The notes: a model not told the origin generated them from the sequence alone. A stretch of DNA of 12,250 bases from Janthinobacterium lividum (GCA_943327025.2 CALPVO020000038.1:1-12250), one strand, 5' to 3'. Counted from the stretch's first letter, positions 1-6,834 are shown. Numbers and translations are program-made.

Positions 1-578
1 ATCCGGTGGAAGAAATGCGCCGACAGATGGTGCGCATGCGGGAAATCGTTGACAGCTTGCTGGAGCTATCCAGATTGGAAGCGGCCAATGGTGAAGCGCC
101 TTTCGAAGCGGTCGACGTGGCCGGGTTGGTGGCGCTGCTGCGGCGCGATGTCATGTCGGCGCAGGCCCACCCAGCGGTATTCGAAGTGGATATCCAGTCG
201 CCAGCTAGGGTGCTGGGTGCGCCGGGTGAAATACATTCCATCATTGCCAATCTCATCAGCAACGCGGTGAAGTACACACCGGAGAGCGGTACGGTGGCCG
301 TGAGTTGGCGCGTGGATGCGAACGGTGGTCACTTCGCCGTAACCGATACCGGAATCGGTATCGGCAGTGAACATTTGCCGCGGTTGACTGAACGTTTTTA
401 CCGTGTCGATGCGGGCCGTTCCCGCAAGCAAGGTGGCACGGGTCTGGGTCTGGCCATCGTCAAGCATGCGGTACATCGCCACGGTGGCACGCTATCCATA
501 GAAAGCGTGGAGGGCAAAGGAAGCACCTTCAGTTGCCACTTCCCTGCGCGCCGTGTGCCGGCAACTACTGCTTCCTGA
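1..578 (+). CDS. phoR: Phosphate regulon sensor histidine kinase PhoR, C-terminal part (5' end outside window)
   Basis: Inner-membrane sensor kinase that phosphorylates PhoB when phosphate is low. Only the C-terminal ~190 residues are present and the frame is open from the window edge. The visible protein begins in the second helix of the dimerisation domain (RMREIVDSLLELSRLEA), so the phospho-accepting histidine lies upstream. The ATPase domain is complete: N box IANLISNAVKYTP (about 243-281), G1 box TDTGIGIG (about 345-368), F box ERFYRVD, and G2 box GGTGLGLAIVKHAVHRHGG. The domain alone identifies only a histidine kinase. The PhoR call rests on resemblance of the SRLE and NAVKYTP segments to PhoR and on the surrounding Pho genes (porin, two phoU, pstSCAB). 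phoB is presumably just upstream. The stop is followed after one base by a PhoB box for the next operon. Confidence 0.85.
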   Translation, partial: PVEEMRRQMVRMREIVDSLLELSRLEAANGEAPFEAVDVAGLVALLRRDVMSAQAHPAVFEVDIQSPARVLGAPGEIHSIIANLISNAVKYTPESGTVAVSWRVDANGGHFAVTDTGIGIGSEHLPRLTERFYRVDAGRSRKQGGTGLGLAIVKHAVHRHGGTLSIESVEGKGSTFSCHFPARRVPATTAS

Positions 579-596
579 CTGTCACCATTCTTTCAC
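579..596 (+). promoter_or_regulatory. PhoB box upstream of the plcP-glycosyltransferase pair
   Basis: Two direct 7-base repeats, CTGTCAC and CTTTCAC, are separated by CATT, giving the 11-base period of PhoB boxes (consensus CTGTCAT-N4-CTGTCAC). A weaker third repeat, CTGCTTC, lies in register 11 bases upstream at 568-574, inside the last codons of phoR. No convincing -10 hexamer is seen at the expected place (about 607-612). Of the three boxes in this window, this is the only one without one. Confidence 0.8.
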
Positions 597-688
597 GGAA
601 GCGCAACGTTTCCGTCGCCCCACCTTCATCGTGCTGAAAGCCTTGTCCGCCACCATTGGCGAATGGTGTTTGTTCGCGAGGTGGCACG

Positions 689-1492
689 ATGCGGATCCGT
701 ACGCTATTCCTGTCTGACATCCACTTGGGTTATCGCGGTTGCCGCGCTGGCGCTTTGCTGGACTTCCTCGGTCGCTACCAGCCCGACGAGATCATCCTCG
801 TCGGTGACGTGGTGGATCTTTGGTCGCTCCGCCGTACTCCCTATTGGCCTGCAGAGCATCAGGCAGTCGTACGACGGTTCGTTCAGTTGGCCGCTTCCGG
901 CGTGCGCGTTATCTACGTGCCCGGAAACCATGACGAAGCGATTCGTGAATGGGTGGGTGCCAGCCTGGCCGGAGTCGAGATTCGTCAGGAACATCACCAT
1001 GTGCTCGCCGATGGCCGCCGTTTCCTGGTGATGCACGGCGATGCCTTTGATGACGCGGTCCGTATTCCCGGTTGGCTGTCTGGACTCGGTAGCTTCCTTT
1101 ACGATTGCATTCTCGCTTTGTCCCACCATGTGTACGGCCTGCGTCGGCGCCTGTTTCGTGGTGCGCGCTGGTTTTCGCTCGCGACCTGGATCAAGCGGCG
1201 AGTGCCGGAGGCCATGCGTTACGTACGCAAGTTCGAGAATGCGGCGGTGCAGGAGGCCAAGCGGCGTGGCTTCGACGGCATCATCTGTGGGCACATCCAC
1301 CACCCTGCGCTGCAGGAACGCGATGGCATTTGCTACGTGAATGATGGCGATTGGGTGGAGCATGGCACCGCGGTGTTCGAACATCTCGATGGTCATCTGG
1401 AACTCCATTGGGCCGATGAAGCGCCAGCAGTTCAGCCTGCCCCTCGTCTGGCTCCCGCCATGCCGGTTGCCGCCCTGCGCAAGGTGGCTTGA
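689..1492 (+). CDS. plcP: Calcineurin-type phosphoesterase, probable PlcP-like phospholipase C (LpxH superfamily)
   Basis: Metallophosphoesterase of 267 aa. All metal-binding motifs are present in order: SDIHLG (D10, H12), VGDVVD (D40), PGNHDE (N80, H81), MHGD (H116) and GHIHH (H202, H204). Automatic annotation would call it UDP-2,3-diacylglucosamine diphosphatase. However, segments such as LRRTPYWPAEHQAVV, the long insert at about 125-180 and the ending YVNDGDWVEHGTAVFEH match, from memory, the Sinorhizobium PlcP family. That family cleaves phospholipid head groups to give diacylglycerol under phosphate starvation. A PhoB box upstream and a lipid-type GT4 gene 8 bases downstream support this reading. 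ATG at 689 is chosen because GAGG lies 7 bases before it and the fold begins there; an earlier in-frame TTG at 656 adds unsupported residues. The last ~20 residues are an Ala/Pro-rich tail. No signal peptide is seen. Confidence 0.72.
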   Translation: MRIRTLFLSDIHLGYRGCRAGALLDFLGRYQPDEIILVGDVVDLWSLRRTPYWPAEHQAVVRRFVQLAASGVRVIYVPGNHDEAIREWVGASLAGVEIRQEHHHVLADGRRFLVMHGDAFDDAVRIPGWLSGLGSFLYDCILALSHHVYGLRRRLFRGARWFSLATWIKRRVPEAMRYVRKFENAAVQEAKRRGFDGIICGHIHHPALQERDGICYVNDGDWVEHGTAVFEHLDGHLELHWADEAPAVQPAPRLAPAMPVAALRKVA

Positions 1493-1500
1493 GGCTCTCC

Positions 1501-2580
1501 ATGCGACTGACTATCGTCACTGACGCGTGGGCGCCGCAGGTCAACGGGGTGGTGACGACCTTGACGCGGACCGTGCTGGGCCTGCAGGCGCTGGGTGTTG
1601 ACGTGGAGGTCATTACTCCGCAGGGGTTCGCATCGATCCCCTGTCCCAGTTACCCGGAAATCCGTCTGGCTATTTTTCCAGGGGCCGAGGTCCAGCGACG
1701 TCTGCTGGCGAACGACCCAGATGCGGTGCATATCGCCACCGAGGGGCCGCTCGGCATGGCGGCGCGGCGGTACTGTCTCGACCAAGGATGGCAATTCTCG
1801 ACCTCCTACCACACCCGTTTCCCGGAGTACCTCAGCGCACGCTGGCCGCTTCCGGAGGAGTGGACCTATGCCTGGCTCCGGCGCTTCCACGGGGCTGCCG
1901 CCAGGACCATGGTTGGCACCCCATCGATGCGTCGTGAACTCGCCGCGCGCGGTTTCAAACACCTCGTGGAGTGGACTCGCGGCGTGGACGCCGAGTTGTT
2001 CCAGCCCATGGCACCGCTACGCCAATTGCCTTGGGGCCGGGAACGCACGGAGCGGCCGGTGCTGATGTATGTCGGTCGGGTCGCCGTCGAAAAGAATATT
2101 GCAGCGTTTCTCGACTTGCCGTACGCCGCCGACAAGGTCGTGGTGGGCGACGGTCCGGCGTTGGCCGCGTTACGTCAGGCGCACCCCGAGGTCGTCTGGA
2201 CGGGTTTTCTCGCTGGCGACAGCCTCGCCAGAACGGTGGCGCAGGCCGACTGCGTGGTGTTTCCCAGCCGGACGGATACCTTCGGCTTGGTGATGCTGGA
2301 ATCCATGGCCTGCGGCGTCCCAGTGGCCGCGTTTCCGGTGACGGGGCCTTGCGATGTCGTCACCCCGGGCGTTACCGGAGAACTGCATGAGGATTTGGCG
2401 ATGGCGGTGCGTGGGGCGCTCCGCTTGGACCGGCATGGGGTAGCGGCAGCGGTGGTGGGGCGTCAGTGGTCGGCAGCGACGGCGCAGTTTTTAGGCCATT
2501 TGGTGCCGACGCGTGAAGCGCGAGTCGAGCGAATGCTGGGCGCCATCCACAGTAGGCGGTTGCACGAGCAGGTGCAGTGA
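1501..2580 (+). CDS. GT4 family glycosyltransferase, possibly a diacylglycerol glycosyltransferase (Agt-like)
   Basis: Retaining GT-B glycosyltransferase of 359 aa. The N-terminal acceptor domain has TDAWAPQVNGVV (7-18) and the HTRFPEY segment (104-110). The C-terminal nucleotide-sugar domain has YVGRVAVEKNI (190-200, with R193 and K198) and SRTDTFGLVMLESMACGVPV (256-275). The second glutamate of the EX7E motif is E267, and the first position is Asp (D259). The overall pattern is that of the subfamily usually annotated as alpha-mannosyltransferase or Agt-like. ATG at 1501 has GAGG 6 bases upstream and lies 8 bases after the plcP stop, so the two are almost certainly co-transcribed. Next to a PlcP-like enzyme and under a PhoB box, the likely acceptor is diacylglycerol and the product a glycolipid. 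Sugar donor and acceptor cannot be read from the sequence. A mannoside or lipopolysaccharide role remains possible. Confidence 0.75.
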   Translation: MRLTIVTDAWAPQVNGVVTTLTRTVLGLQALGVDVEVITPQGFASIPCPSYPEIRLAIFPGAEVQRRLLANDPDAVHIATEGPLGMAARRYCLDQGWQFSTSYHTRFPEYLSARWPLPEEWTYAWLRRFHGAAARTMVGTPSMRRELAARGFKHLVEWTRGVDAELFQPMAPLRQLPWGRERTERPVLMYVGRVAVEKNIAAFLDLPYAADKVVVGDGPALAALRQAHPEVVWTGFLAGDSLARTVAQADCVVFPSRTDTFGLVMLESMACGVPVAAFPVTGPCDVVTPGVTGELHEDLAMAVRGALRLDRHGVAAAVVGRQWSAATAQFLGHLVPTREARVERMLGAIHSRRLHEQVQ

Positions 2581-2633
2581 CGAACGGCAGCGTGACCCTC
2601 GCTTGCGGGTAGTCCTCTGAAGATGTCGGAAAG

Positions 2634-2651
2634 ATGAAGCTTCCGTGACAG
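2634..2651 (-). promoter_or_regulatory. Weak reverse-oriented PhoB-like box
   Basis: On the - strand this reads CTGTCAC-GGAA-GCTTCAT. The first repeat is a perfect PhoB heptamer; the second matches only at its TCAT end. It lies 12 bases upstream of the forward box of the porin promoter. No gene reads leftward from here, so if bound it would act as an accessory site. Confidence 0.25.
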
Positions 2652-2663
2652 AGCGAATGAGCC

Positions 2664-2697
2664 CTGCCATTAAACTGTCACAAACAGCCCGTATAAC
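2664..2697 (+). promoter_or_regulatory. Pho promoter of the porin gene: PhoB box plus -10
   Basis: The PhoB box is CTGCCAT-TAAA-CTGTCAC (2664-2681), close to consensus and with an AT-rich spacer. Exactly 10 bases later is TATAAC (2692-2697), the correct place for the -10 of a PhoB-activated promoter with no -35. Transcription should start near 2704. A further single CTGTCAC lies in the leader at 2727-2733, without a partner at 11-base spacing. Confidence 0.85.
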
Positions 2698-2752
2698 GTG
2701 ATTACCGCCTAGATAGCGGACTTTTTCTGTCACATTCGCGGGAGTCGTTGTT

Positions 2753-4159
2753 TTGAAAACGTCTTGTCTGTCGGTCGCCGTGGCGACCATTCTGGTTTCG
2801 GGGCTAGCCCCGTCTGTGTCCATGGCCGCCGGGAAAGTTCCGGCCAAGGTCGTCGCCCCCGTAGTGCCGGCGGCTTCCGCGAGCGACCTCGACGCCCTGC
2901 GCGCTGAATTCGCCTCTTTGCGTGATCGTATCGACCGTCTGGAAGCCGCCAACACGCAGCTCGCGGCGGAGAACGCTGAATTGAAGAGTGCGTCGACCGA
3001 CGCCGAGCCGGTAGTCGACTACATCAAGGCCCAGATTAGGGAGCAGCGTGAAGATACCGCCAAGCTCCAGGCAGATGCCGAGAAGGTTCGCGGCGCCGAC
3101 TGGGCTTCGAAGATGAAGTGGAAGGTGGACCTGCGTTACCGCATGGAAACCATCGAAGGCGACACCGTGCCGAAGCGCCAGCGTGACCGTATCCGCTTGC
3201 GTGCGGGCCTGGAAGCGAAGGCTACCGACAACCTACTGGTGGTGGCGCAGTTGGCTACGGGCGGCACCGACCCCCGCTCCAGCAACCAGACTTTGTCCGG
3301 TCAGTTCGATCGCGAATCCATTGGCGTGGACCTCGCGTATGTTGAGTGGACCGTCGCCATGGGCATGAAACTGACCGGCGGCAAGATGAAGAACCCGTTG
3401 GTTCGCCCCGCCGACCTGTTCTGGGACAACGACCTGAACCCGGAAGGGCTGTCGTTCGCTTTCGAGCGCGGCCCCTGGTTCGGCAGCGCCAACTACTTCT
3501 ACCTGACGGAACGGTCGGGTAGCTCCACCGCTGGTGCCACCTTCGCCACCAAGGGCTCGGAGTCCACCGCGACGGTGGGTCAGCTCGGCTATCGCCTGCC
3601 GGTGGGCGAGATGTCCATGCTGACGCTCGCCGCCAACTACATGGACCTCGGCGCTGGTAAGGGCCGCTGTGACCTGTTCGGTAACACTGGCAATGGCAAC
3701 ACCACGGTGGCGTTCACCACGGCGCCGTGTTCGGGCACCAACAATGCTTCGCTGGCCTATGACTACAAGATCAGCGGGTTCCAGGCGCAGTACGACACCA
3801 TGTTCGGCCTACTGCCGTTCAGCGCCTTCGGCGAATACGCCAAGAACGACGGTGCCAAGAACGGCCTCGATACCGCGTACGCCTTTGGCGCCTCGCTGGG
3901 TAAGGCTGCCAATGCCAAGTCTTGGGAAGTTAGCTACCTATACCAGTCGATCGACAAGGACGCGCTGTTTGGCATGTTCACGGACTCCGACTTCGCCGAT
4001 GGCAGGACCGACGGCAAGGGCAGCGTGTTCAAGTTTGGCTATGCACCGGTGAAGAACTGGACGGTGAACGCCACGTACTTCATGAACAAGCGCAACTTCA
4101 ACAGCGCCACGCAGTTGGACTACAAGCGCCTGCAGCTCGACTTCAACGTCAAGTACTGA
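2753..4159 (+). CDS. Pho-regulated outer-membrane porin with N-terminal coiled coil (Porin_5 / putative porin family)
   Basis: Outer-membrane beta-barrel of 468 aa, probably the phosphate or anion entry channel of this locus. A signal peptide fits residues 1-25 (cut near SMA-AGK). An Ala/Pro/Val linker is followed by a heptad coiled coil at about 44-80 (LDALRAEFASLRDRI...), as in trimeric porins with periplasmic coiled coils. The barrel starts near residue 120 (MKWKVDLRYRME) and ends in LQLDFNVKY with a terminal aromatic. Blocks such as RIRLRAGLEAKATDNL, QLATGGTDPRSSNQTL and WDNDLNPEGLSF resemble the 'putative porin' family rather than OprO/OprP. The start is TTG at 2753: GGGAG lies 8 bases upstream and the signal peptide begins exactly there. 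Its own Pho promoter precedes it and a strong terminator follows. The mature chain has only two cysteines (306 and 326). Phosphate selectivity is inferred from regulation alone. Confidence 0.82.
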   Translation: MKTSCLSVAVATILVSGLAPSVSMAAGKVPAKVVAPVVPAASASDLDALRAEFASLRDRIDRLEAANTQLAAENAELKSASTDAEPVVDYIKAQIREQREDTAKLQADAEKVRGADWASKMKWKVDLRYRMETIEGDTVPKRQRDRIRLRAGLEAKATDNLLVVAQLATGGTDPRSSNQTLSGQFDRESIGVDLAYVEWTVAMGMKLTGGKMKNPLVRPADLFWDNDLNPEGLSFAFERGPWFGSANYFYLTERSGSSTAGATFATKGSESTATVGQLGYRLPVGEMSMLTLAANYMDLGAGKGRCDLFGNTGNGNTTVAFTTAPCSGTNNASLAYDYKISGFQAQYDTMFGLLPFSAFGEYAKNDGAKNGLDTAYAFGASLGKAANAKSWEVSYLYQSIDKDALFGMFTDSDFADGRTDGKGSVFKFGYAPVKNWTVNATYFMNKRNFNSATQLDYKRLQLDFNVKY

Positions 4160-4160
4160 G

Positions 4161-4197
4161 GCAACGGCCGGGCAGGGCGCCCAGGGAGGGGCGTTGC
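4161..4197. repeat. GC-rich imperfect palindrome with GCAACG/CGTTGC arms
   Basis: Inverted arms GCAACG (4161-4166) and CGTTGC (4192-4197) enclose a GC-rich core containing the palindrome GGGCGCCC (4175-4182). It sits directly after the porin stop and before the main terminator. The same arms recur after dsbB at 5583-5640. Confidence 0.5.
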
Positions 4198-4209
4198 TGT
4201 AGCCGAGGG

Positions 4210-4237
4210 GGCCACGGGAAACCGTGGCCTTTCCTTT
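4210..4237 (+). terminator. Rho-independent terminator of the porin gene
   Basis: A perfect 8-bp stem, GGCCACGG (4210-4217) with CCGTGGCC (4222-4229), closes a GAAA tetraloop. A T-rich tail (4230-4237, TTTCCTTT) follows. It isolates the porin transcript from phoU. Confidence 0.85.
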
Positions 4238-4295
4238 AAGTAGGGCAGCGTGACGGCCCGGCATTGCCGTGACGACGCCAGCGTGCCTTGGAGGC

Positions 4296-4324
4296 TTGCG
4301 GCGAAGGCTGCGGTTCTGTATATC
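4296..4324 (+). promoter_or_regulatory. Possible sigma-70 promoter of phoU-dsbB
   Basis: TTGCGG (4296-4301) and TATATC (4319-4324) are 17 bases apart. The predicted start near 4331 leaves a short leader with GAGGAG at 4334-4339, 5 bases before the phoU ATG. No PhoB box is visible in 4238-4344, so expression may be constitutive. The -35 is a poor match. Confidence 0.4.
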
Positions 4325-4344
4325 AAGGGAATTGAGGAGAGAGC

Positions 4345-5082
4345 ATGGACACTTCAGACCTTTCGCACCATATTTCCAGCCGGTTCAACGAAGAGCTCGA
4401 GCGCGTTCGCAGCAAGGTGCTGCGCATGGGCGGTCTCGTCGAGGAACAACTTCAGCAGGCGGTTCGCGCCTTGGTGGAGGCAGACAGCAACCTCGGTGAG
4501 CAGGTGGCACGCCGGGACGTAGAGGTAAACGCCCTCGAGGTGTCCATCGACGAGGACTGCAGCCGCATTCTGGCTACCCGCAGCCCCGCCGCTTCGGACC
4601 TGCGCCTCATCGTCGCTATCATCAAGACCATCACCGACCTCGAACGCATTGGCGACGAGGCCGAAAAAATTGGCTATATCGCTTCGCGTCTGGCCACCAT
4701 GGAGCGGCCTACAGACCGCTACCGCGAAATCAAAAACATGGGCCGTTTGGTGCAGGACCTAGTCCATGGCGCACTGGATGCCTTCGCCCGTGCCGATGCT
4801 GAAGCGGCGCTGAAGATTGCCCGCGGCGACAAGGTGGTCGACGAAGAGTACGAGGCCATTCAGCGCCAGTGCATCACCTTCATGATGGAAGACCCGCGCA
4901 CCATTCGCCGCGCCCTCGATGTGCTGTGGGTTACCCGGGCGCTGGAACGCATTGGCGATCACGCCAAGAACATCTGTGAATACGTGGTCTACATGGCGCA
5001 CGGCAAGGATATCCGCCACCTCTCCATCGACGACGCGGAGCGCGAACTGCAGGCCCGTACTTCCGGCGGTTCTGCTGCATGA
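4345..5082 (+). CDS. phoU: Phosphate signalling protein PhoU (first copy)
   Basis: Cytoplasmic regulator of 245 aa that links PstSCAB to PhoR and restrains the Pho response when phosphate is plentiful. The two three-helix repeats of the family are present. Each carries the metal-binding ExxxD motif: LERIGDEAEKI (E100, D104) and LERIGDHAKNI (E201, D205). The start HHISSRFNEELERVRSKVLRMGGLVE is typical of the family. ATG 4345 has GAGGAG 5 bases upstream. This copy lies outside the pst operon, has its own probable promoter, and is translationally coupled to dsbB (ATGA overlap). It is closer to canonical PhoU than the second copy at 10932. Which of the two acts on PhoR cannot be told from sequence. 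Confidence 0.95.
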   Translation: MDTSDLSHHISSRFNEELERVRSKVLRMGGLVEEQLQQAVRALVEADSNLGEQVARRDVEVNALEVSIDEDCSRILATRSPAASDLRLIVAIIKTITDLERIGDEAEKIGYIASRLATMERPTDRYREIKNMGRLVQDLVHGALDAFARADAEAALKIARGDKVVDEEYEAIQRQCITFMMEDPRTIRRALDVLWVTRALERIGDHAKNICEYVVYMAHGKDIRHLSIDDAERELQARTSGGSAA

Positions 5083-5582
5083 CCCTCCCGGGGCGTCGTT
5101 CGCTGAACCTGCTGGCGGCCGCGTTCTGCGCGGTGCTCGTCGGCTATGCGCTGTACCAACAGCATGTCATGCACCTGGAGCCGTGCCACCTGTGCATCTT
5201 TCAGCGGGTGGCTGTCATGGCGGTGGGTGCGGTGTTTCTGGCCGCCGGCCTGCACCATCCGGGGCGCCTCGGTGCGCGTCTCTACGGCGTGCTGGGCGCG
5301 CTGGCGGCCGCTGGTGGCCTGGCGGTAGCCGGGCGCCATGTCTGGATTCAACTGCAGCCACCGGGCAGCGTGCCGGCTTGTGGCGCGCCGCTGGATGTCC
5401 TGTTCGACGTGCTGCCGTTTCAGGAAGTGGTGCTCAAGGTGTTCCGCGGTGGCGGTGAATGCCAGAAGGTGGACTGGACCTTCCTCGGCCTGAGCATGCC
5501 CATGTGGTTGCTGGCCGTGTTCGCCGGGCTGCTGCTGTGGGCGCTCTGGGTGAACTTCCGCCGCGAGCCCGCGGCGGGTTAA
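5079..5582 (+). CDS. dsbB: Disulfide bond formation protein DsbB
   Basis: Inner-membrane quinone reductase that reoxidises periplasmic DsbA. The 167-aa protein has four hydrophobic segments (about 10-29, 43-59, 68-84, 140-158). Both redox cysteine pairs are visible: EPCHLC (C36, C39) in the first periplasmic loop, followed by FQR with the conserved Arg (R42), and C101/C128 in the long second loop (PACGAPLDVLFD ... GGGEC). This is the full set expected of DsbB. Its ATG overlaps the phoU stop by 4 bases, so it is probably translated by coupling with phoU; no separate promoter or strong ribosome site is needed. Transcription ends against the convergent dapE. Confidence 0.95.
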   Translation: MTLPGRRSLNLLAAAFCAVLVGYALYQQHVMHLEPCHLCIFQRVAVMAVGAVFLAAGLHHPGRLGARLYGVLGALAAAGGLAVAGRHVWIQLQPPGSVPACGAPLDVLFDVLPFQEVVLKVFRGGGECQKVDWTFLGLSMPMWLLAVFAGLLLWALWVNFRREPAAG

Positions 5583-5640
5583 AGCAACGCCCGTCAGGCG
5601 TCTGAGGCAGTCGCTGGGGCCCGTTGGCCCCGCCGTTGCT
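5583..5640. terminator. Bidirectional stem-loop between convergent dsbB and dapE
   Basis: An inner hairpin GGGGCC-CGTT-GGCCCC (5616-5631) sits inside outer arms AGCAACG (5583-5589) and CGTTGCT (5634-5640). It fills the 59-base gap between two convergent stop codons. T-tracts are poor on both sides (only CTTTAA on the - strand), so it may end transcripts inefficiently or protect 3' ends. Confidence 0.5.
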
Positions 5641-5641
5641 C

Positions 5642-6787
5642 TCAGGCCGCCGGCAACAATCGTTCGAACATCCCCACATAGGTGCGGTGCAGGGCATCTA
5701 CGTCCGCCACGCTGACGCATTCGTTCACTTTGTGGATGGTGCGGTTCACCACGCCCAATTCCAGCACCTGCGCGCCCATCGGCGCAATGAACCTGCCATC
5801 GCTGGTGCCACCGCCGGTGGACAGGCGCGGGCGGTTCCCGGTTTCCGCTTCGATGGCGGCAGCCGCCGCTTCCGACAGTTGGCCCGGGGCCGTAAAGAAC
5901 GGGAAGCCGGAAACAAACCACTCCAGCGAATACTTCACGCCGTGGCGGTCGAGAATGGTGGTGACCGTTTTTTGCAGGCCCTCCAGCGTCTGAGCGGGGG
6001 ACCAACGCAGATTGAAGCGGGCTTTCAACTCGCCGGGAATGACATTCGGTGCGCCCGTACCAGCGGTGAGGTTGGAAATCTGGAAGGTGGTCGGCTGGAA
6101 AAACTCGTCGCCCCCGTCCCAAACGCGGGTGGAGAGTTCCGCTAGGGCCGGCGCAAAGGCATGTACCGGGTTGTCTGCCAGCTGCGGGTAGGCCACATGG
6201 CCCTGGATGCCGTGGACCGTGAGCCGGCCGGAGAGGCTGCCGCGGCGACCATTCTTGATGACGTCGCCGAACCGTTGTTCGCTGGAGGGCTCGCCGACGA
6301 GGCACCAGTCGATGGTTTCGCCGCGTTCCTTCAGCCATTCGACCACACGACGGGTGCCGTCGACGCTGGGGCCTTCCTCGTCGCTGGTGACGAGCCAAGC
6401 GATACGGCCCTGGTGGCGGGGGCGGGCGGCGAGGAATGCCTCGATGGCGGTGAGCATGGCGGCAAGGCCACTTTTCATGTCGGCCGCGCCGCGGCCGTAC
6501 AGCAGGCCGTCGCGAATGGTGGGCTCGAACGGGTCGCTGTGCCATTCCTCGAGCGGACCGGTGGGCACCACGTCGGTGTGGCCGGCCAGACAGAGCGTGG
6601 GGCCGCTGCCGGCTACGCTGCCTTCCCGCGTGGCCCAGAAGTTGTCCACGGGCCCGAACCGGAGCCTTTCGACCTGAAATCCGAGCGCTTCGAGGCGGCG
6701 GATCAAGACGTCCTGGCAGCCTTCGTCCGCGGGGCTGACGGAGCGGCGGCGGAGCAGGTCTAAGGTCAGGTCTAGGGTGGCGGTCAC
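5642..6787 (-). CDS. dapE: Succinyl-diaminopimelate desuccinylase DapE
   Basis: Cytoplasmic di-zinc M20 peptidase-family enzyme that hydrolyses N-succinyl-LL-diaminopimelate to LL-diaminopimelate and succinate, in lysine and cell-wall precursor synthesis. The 381-aa length is normal. Metal and catalytic residues match the Haemophilus enzyme with a constant shift of three: H70 and D72 ([10 protein letters not shown]), D103 ([10 protein letters not shown]), E137 and E138 (TSDEEGP), E166 (VGEPSS) and H352 (NRTIHKVNE). The dimerisation lid domain is at about 180-290. The start codon is GTG at 6787, with GGGAG about 11 bases upstream. A good sigma-70 promoter precedes it. It is divergent from pstS and convergent with dsbB, and its pathway partner dapD lies on the same strand at the right end of the window. 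Confidence 0.96.
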   Translation of the reverse strand: MTATLDLTLDLLRRRSVSPADEGCQDVLIRRLEALGFQVERLRFGPVDNFWATREGSVAGSGPTLCLAGHTDVVPTGPLEEWHSDPFEPTIRDGLLYGRGAADMKSGLAAMLTAIEAFLAARPRHQGRIAWLVTSDEEGPSVDGTRRVVEWLKERGETIDWCLVGEPSSEQRFGDVIKNGRRGSLSGRLTVHGIQGHVAYPQLADNPVHAFAPALAELSTRVWDGGDEFFQPTTFQISNLTAGTGAPNVIPGELKARFNLRWSPAQTLEGLQKTVTTILDRHGVKYSLEWFVSGFPFFTAPGQLSEAAAAAIEAETGNRPRLSTGGGTSDGRFIAPMGAQVLELGVVNRTIHKVNECVSVADVDALHRTYVGMFERLLPAA

Positions 6788-6834
6788 TGGATTGGTTTCT
6801 CCCGCAGAACCGGTGGGGCAAAAAGGGTGCGCGA

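Noticed and set aside
656..688. Upstream TTG start for the plcP-like gene
   Set aside because: The added residues have no likeness to the family. ATG 689 has a good ribosome site and places SDIHLG at the usual distance from the N-terminus.
2727..2733. Extra CTGTCAC in the porin leader
   Set aside because: It is a single heptamer with no partner at 11 bases on either side and is downstream of the predicted transcription start. It is noted only as a half-site.
6161..6763. 200-codon open frame on the + strand opposite dapE
   Set aside because: It lies wholly antisense to dapE, with no ribosome site and no family likeness.
4989..6821. 610-codon open frame on the - strand covering dsbB and dapE
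   Set aside because: It is out of frame with dapE, is Arg/Pro/His-rich with no recognisable domain, and spans two well-supported genes. It is a by-product of high GC.
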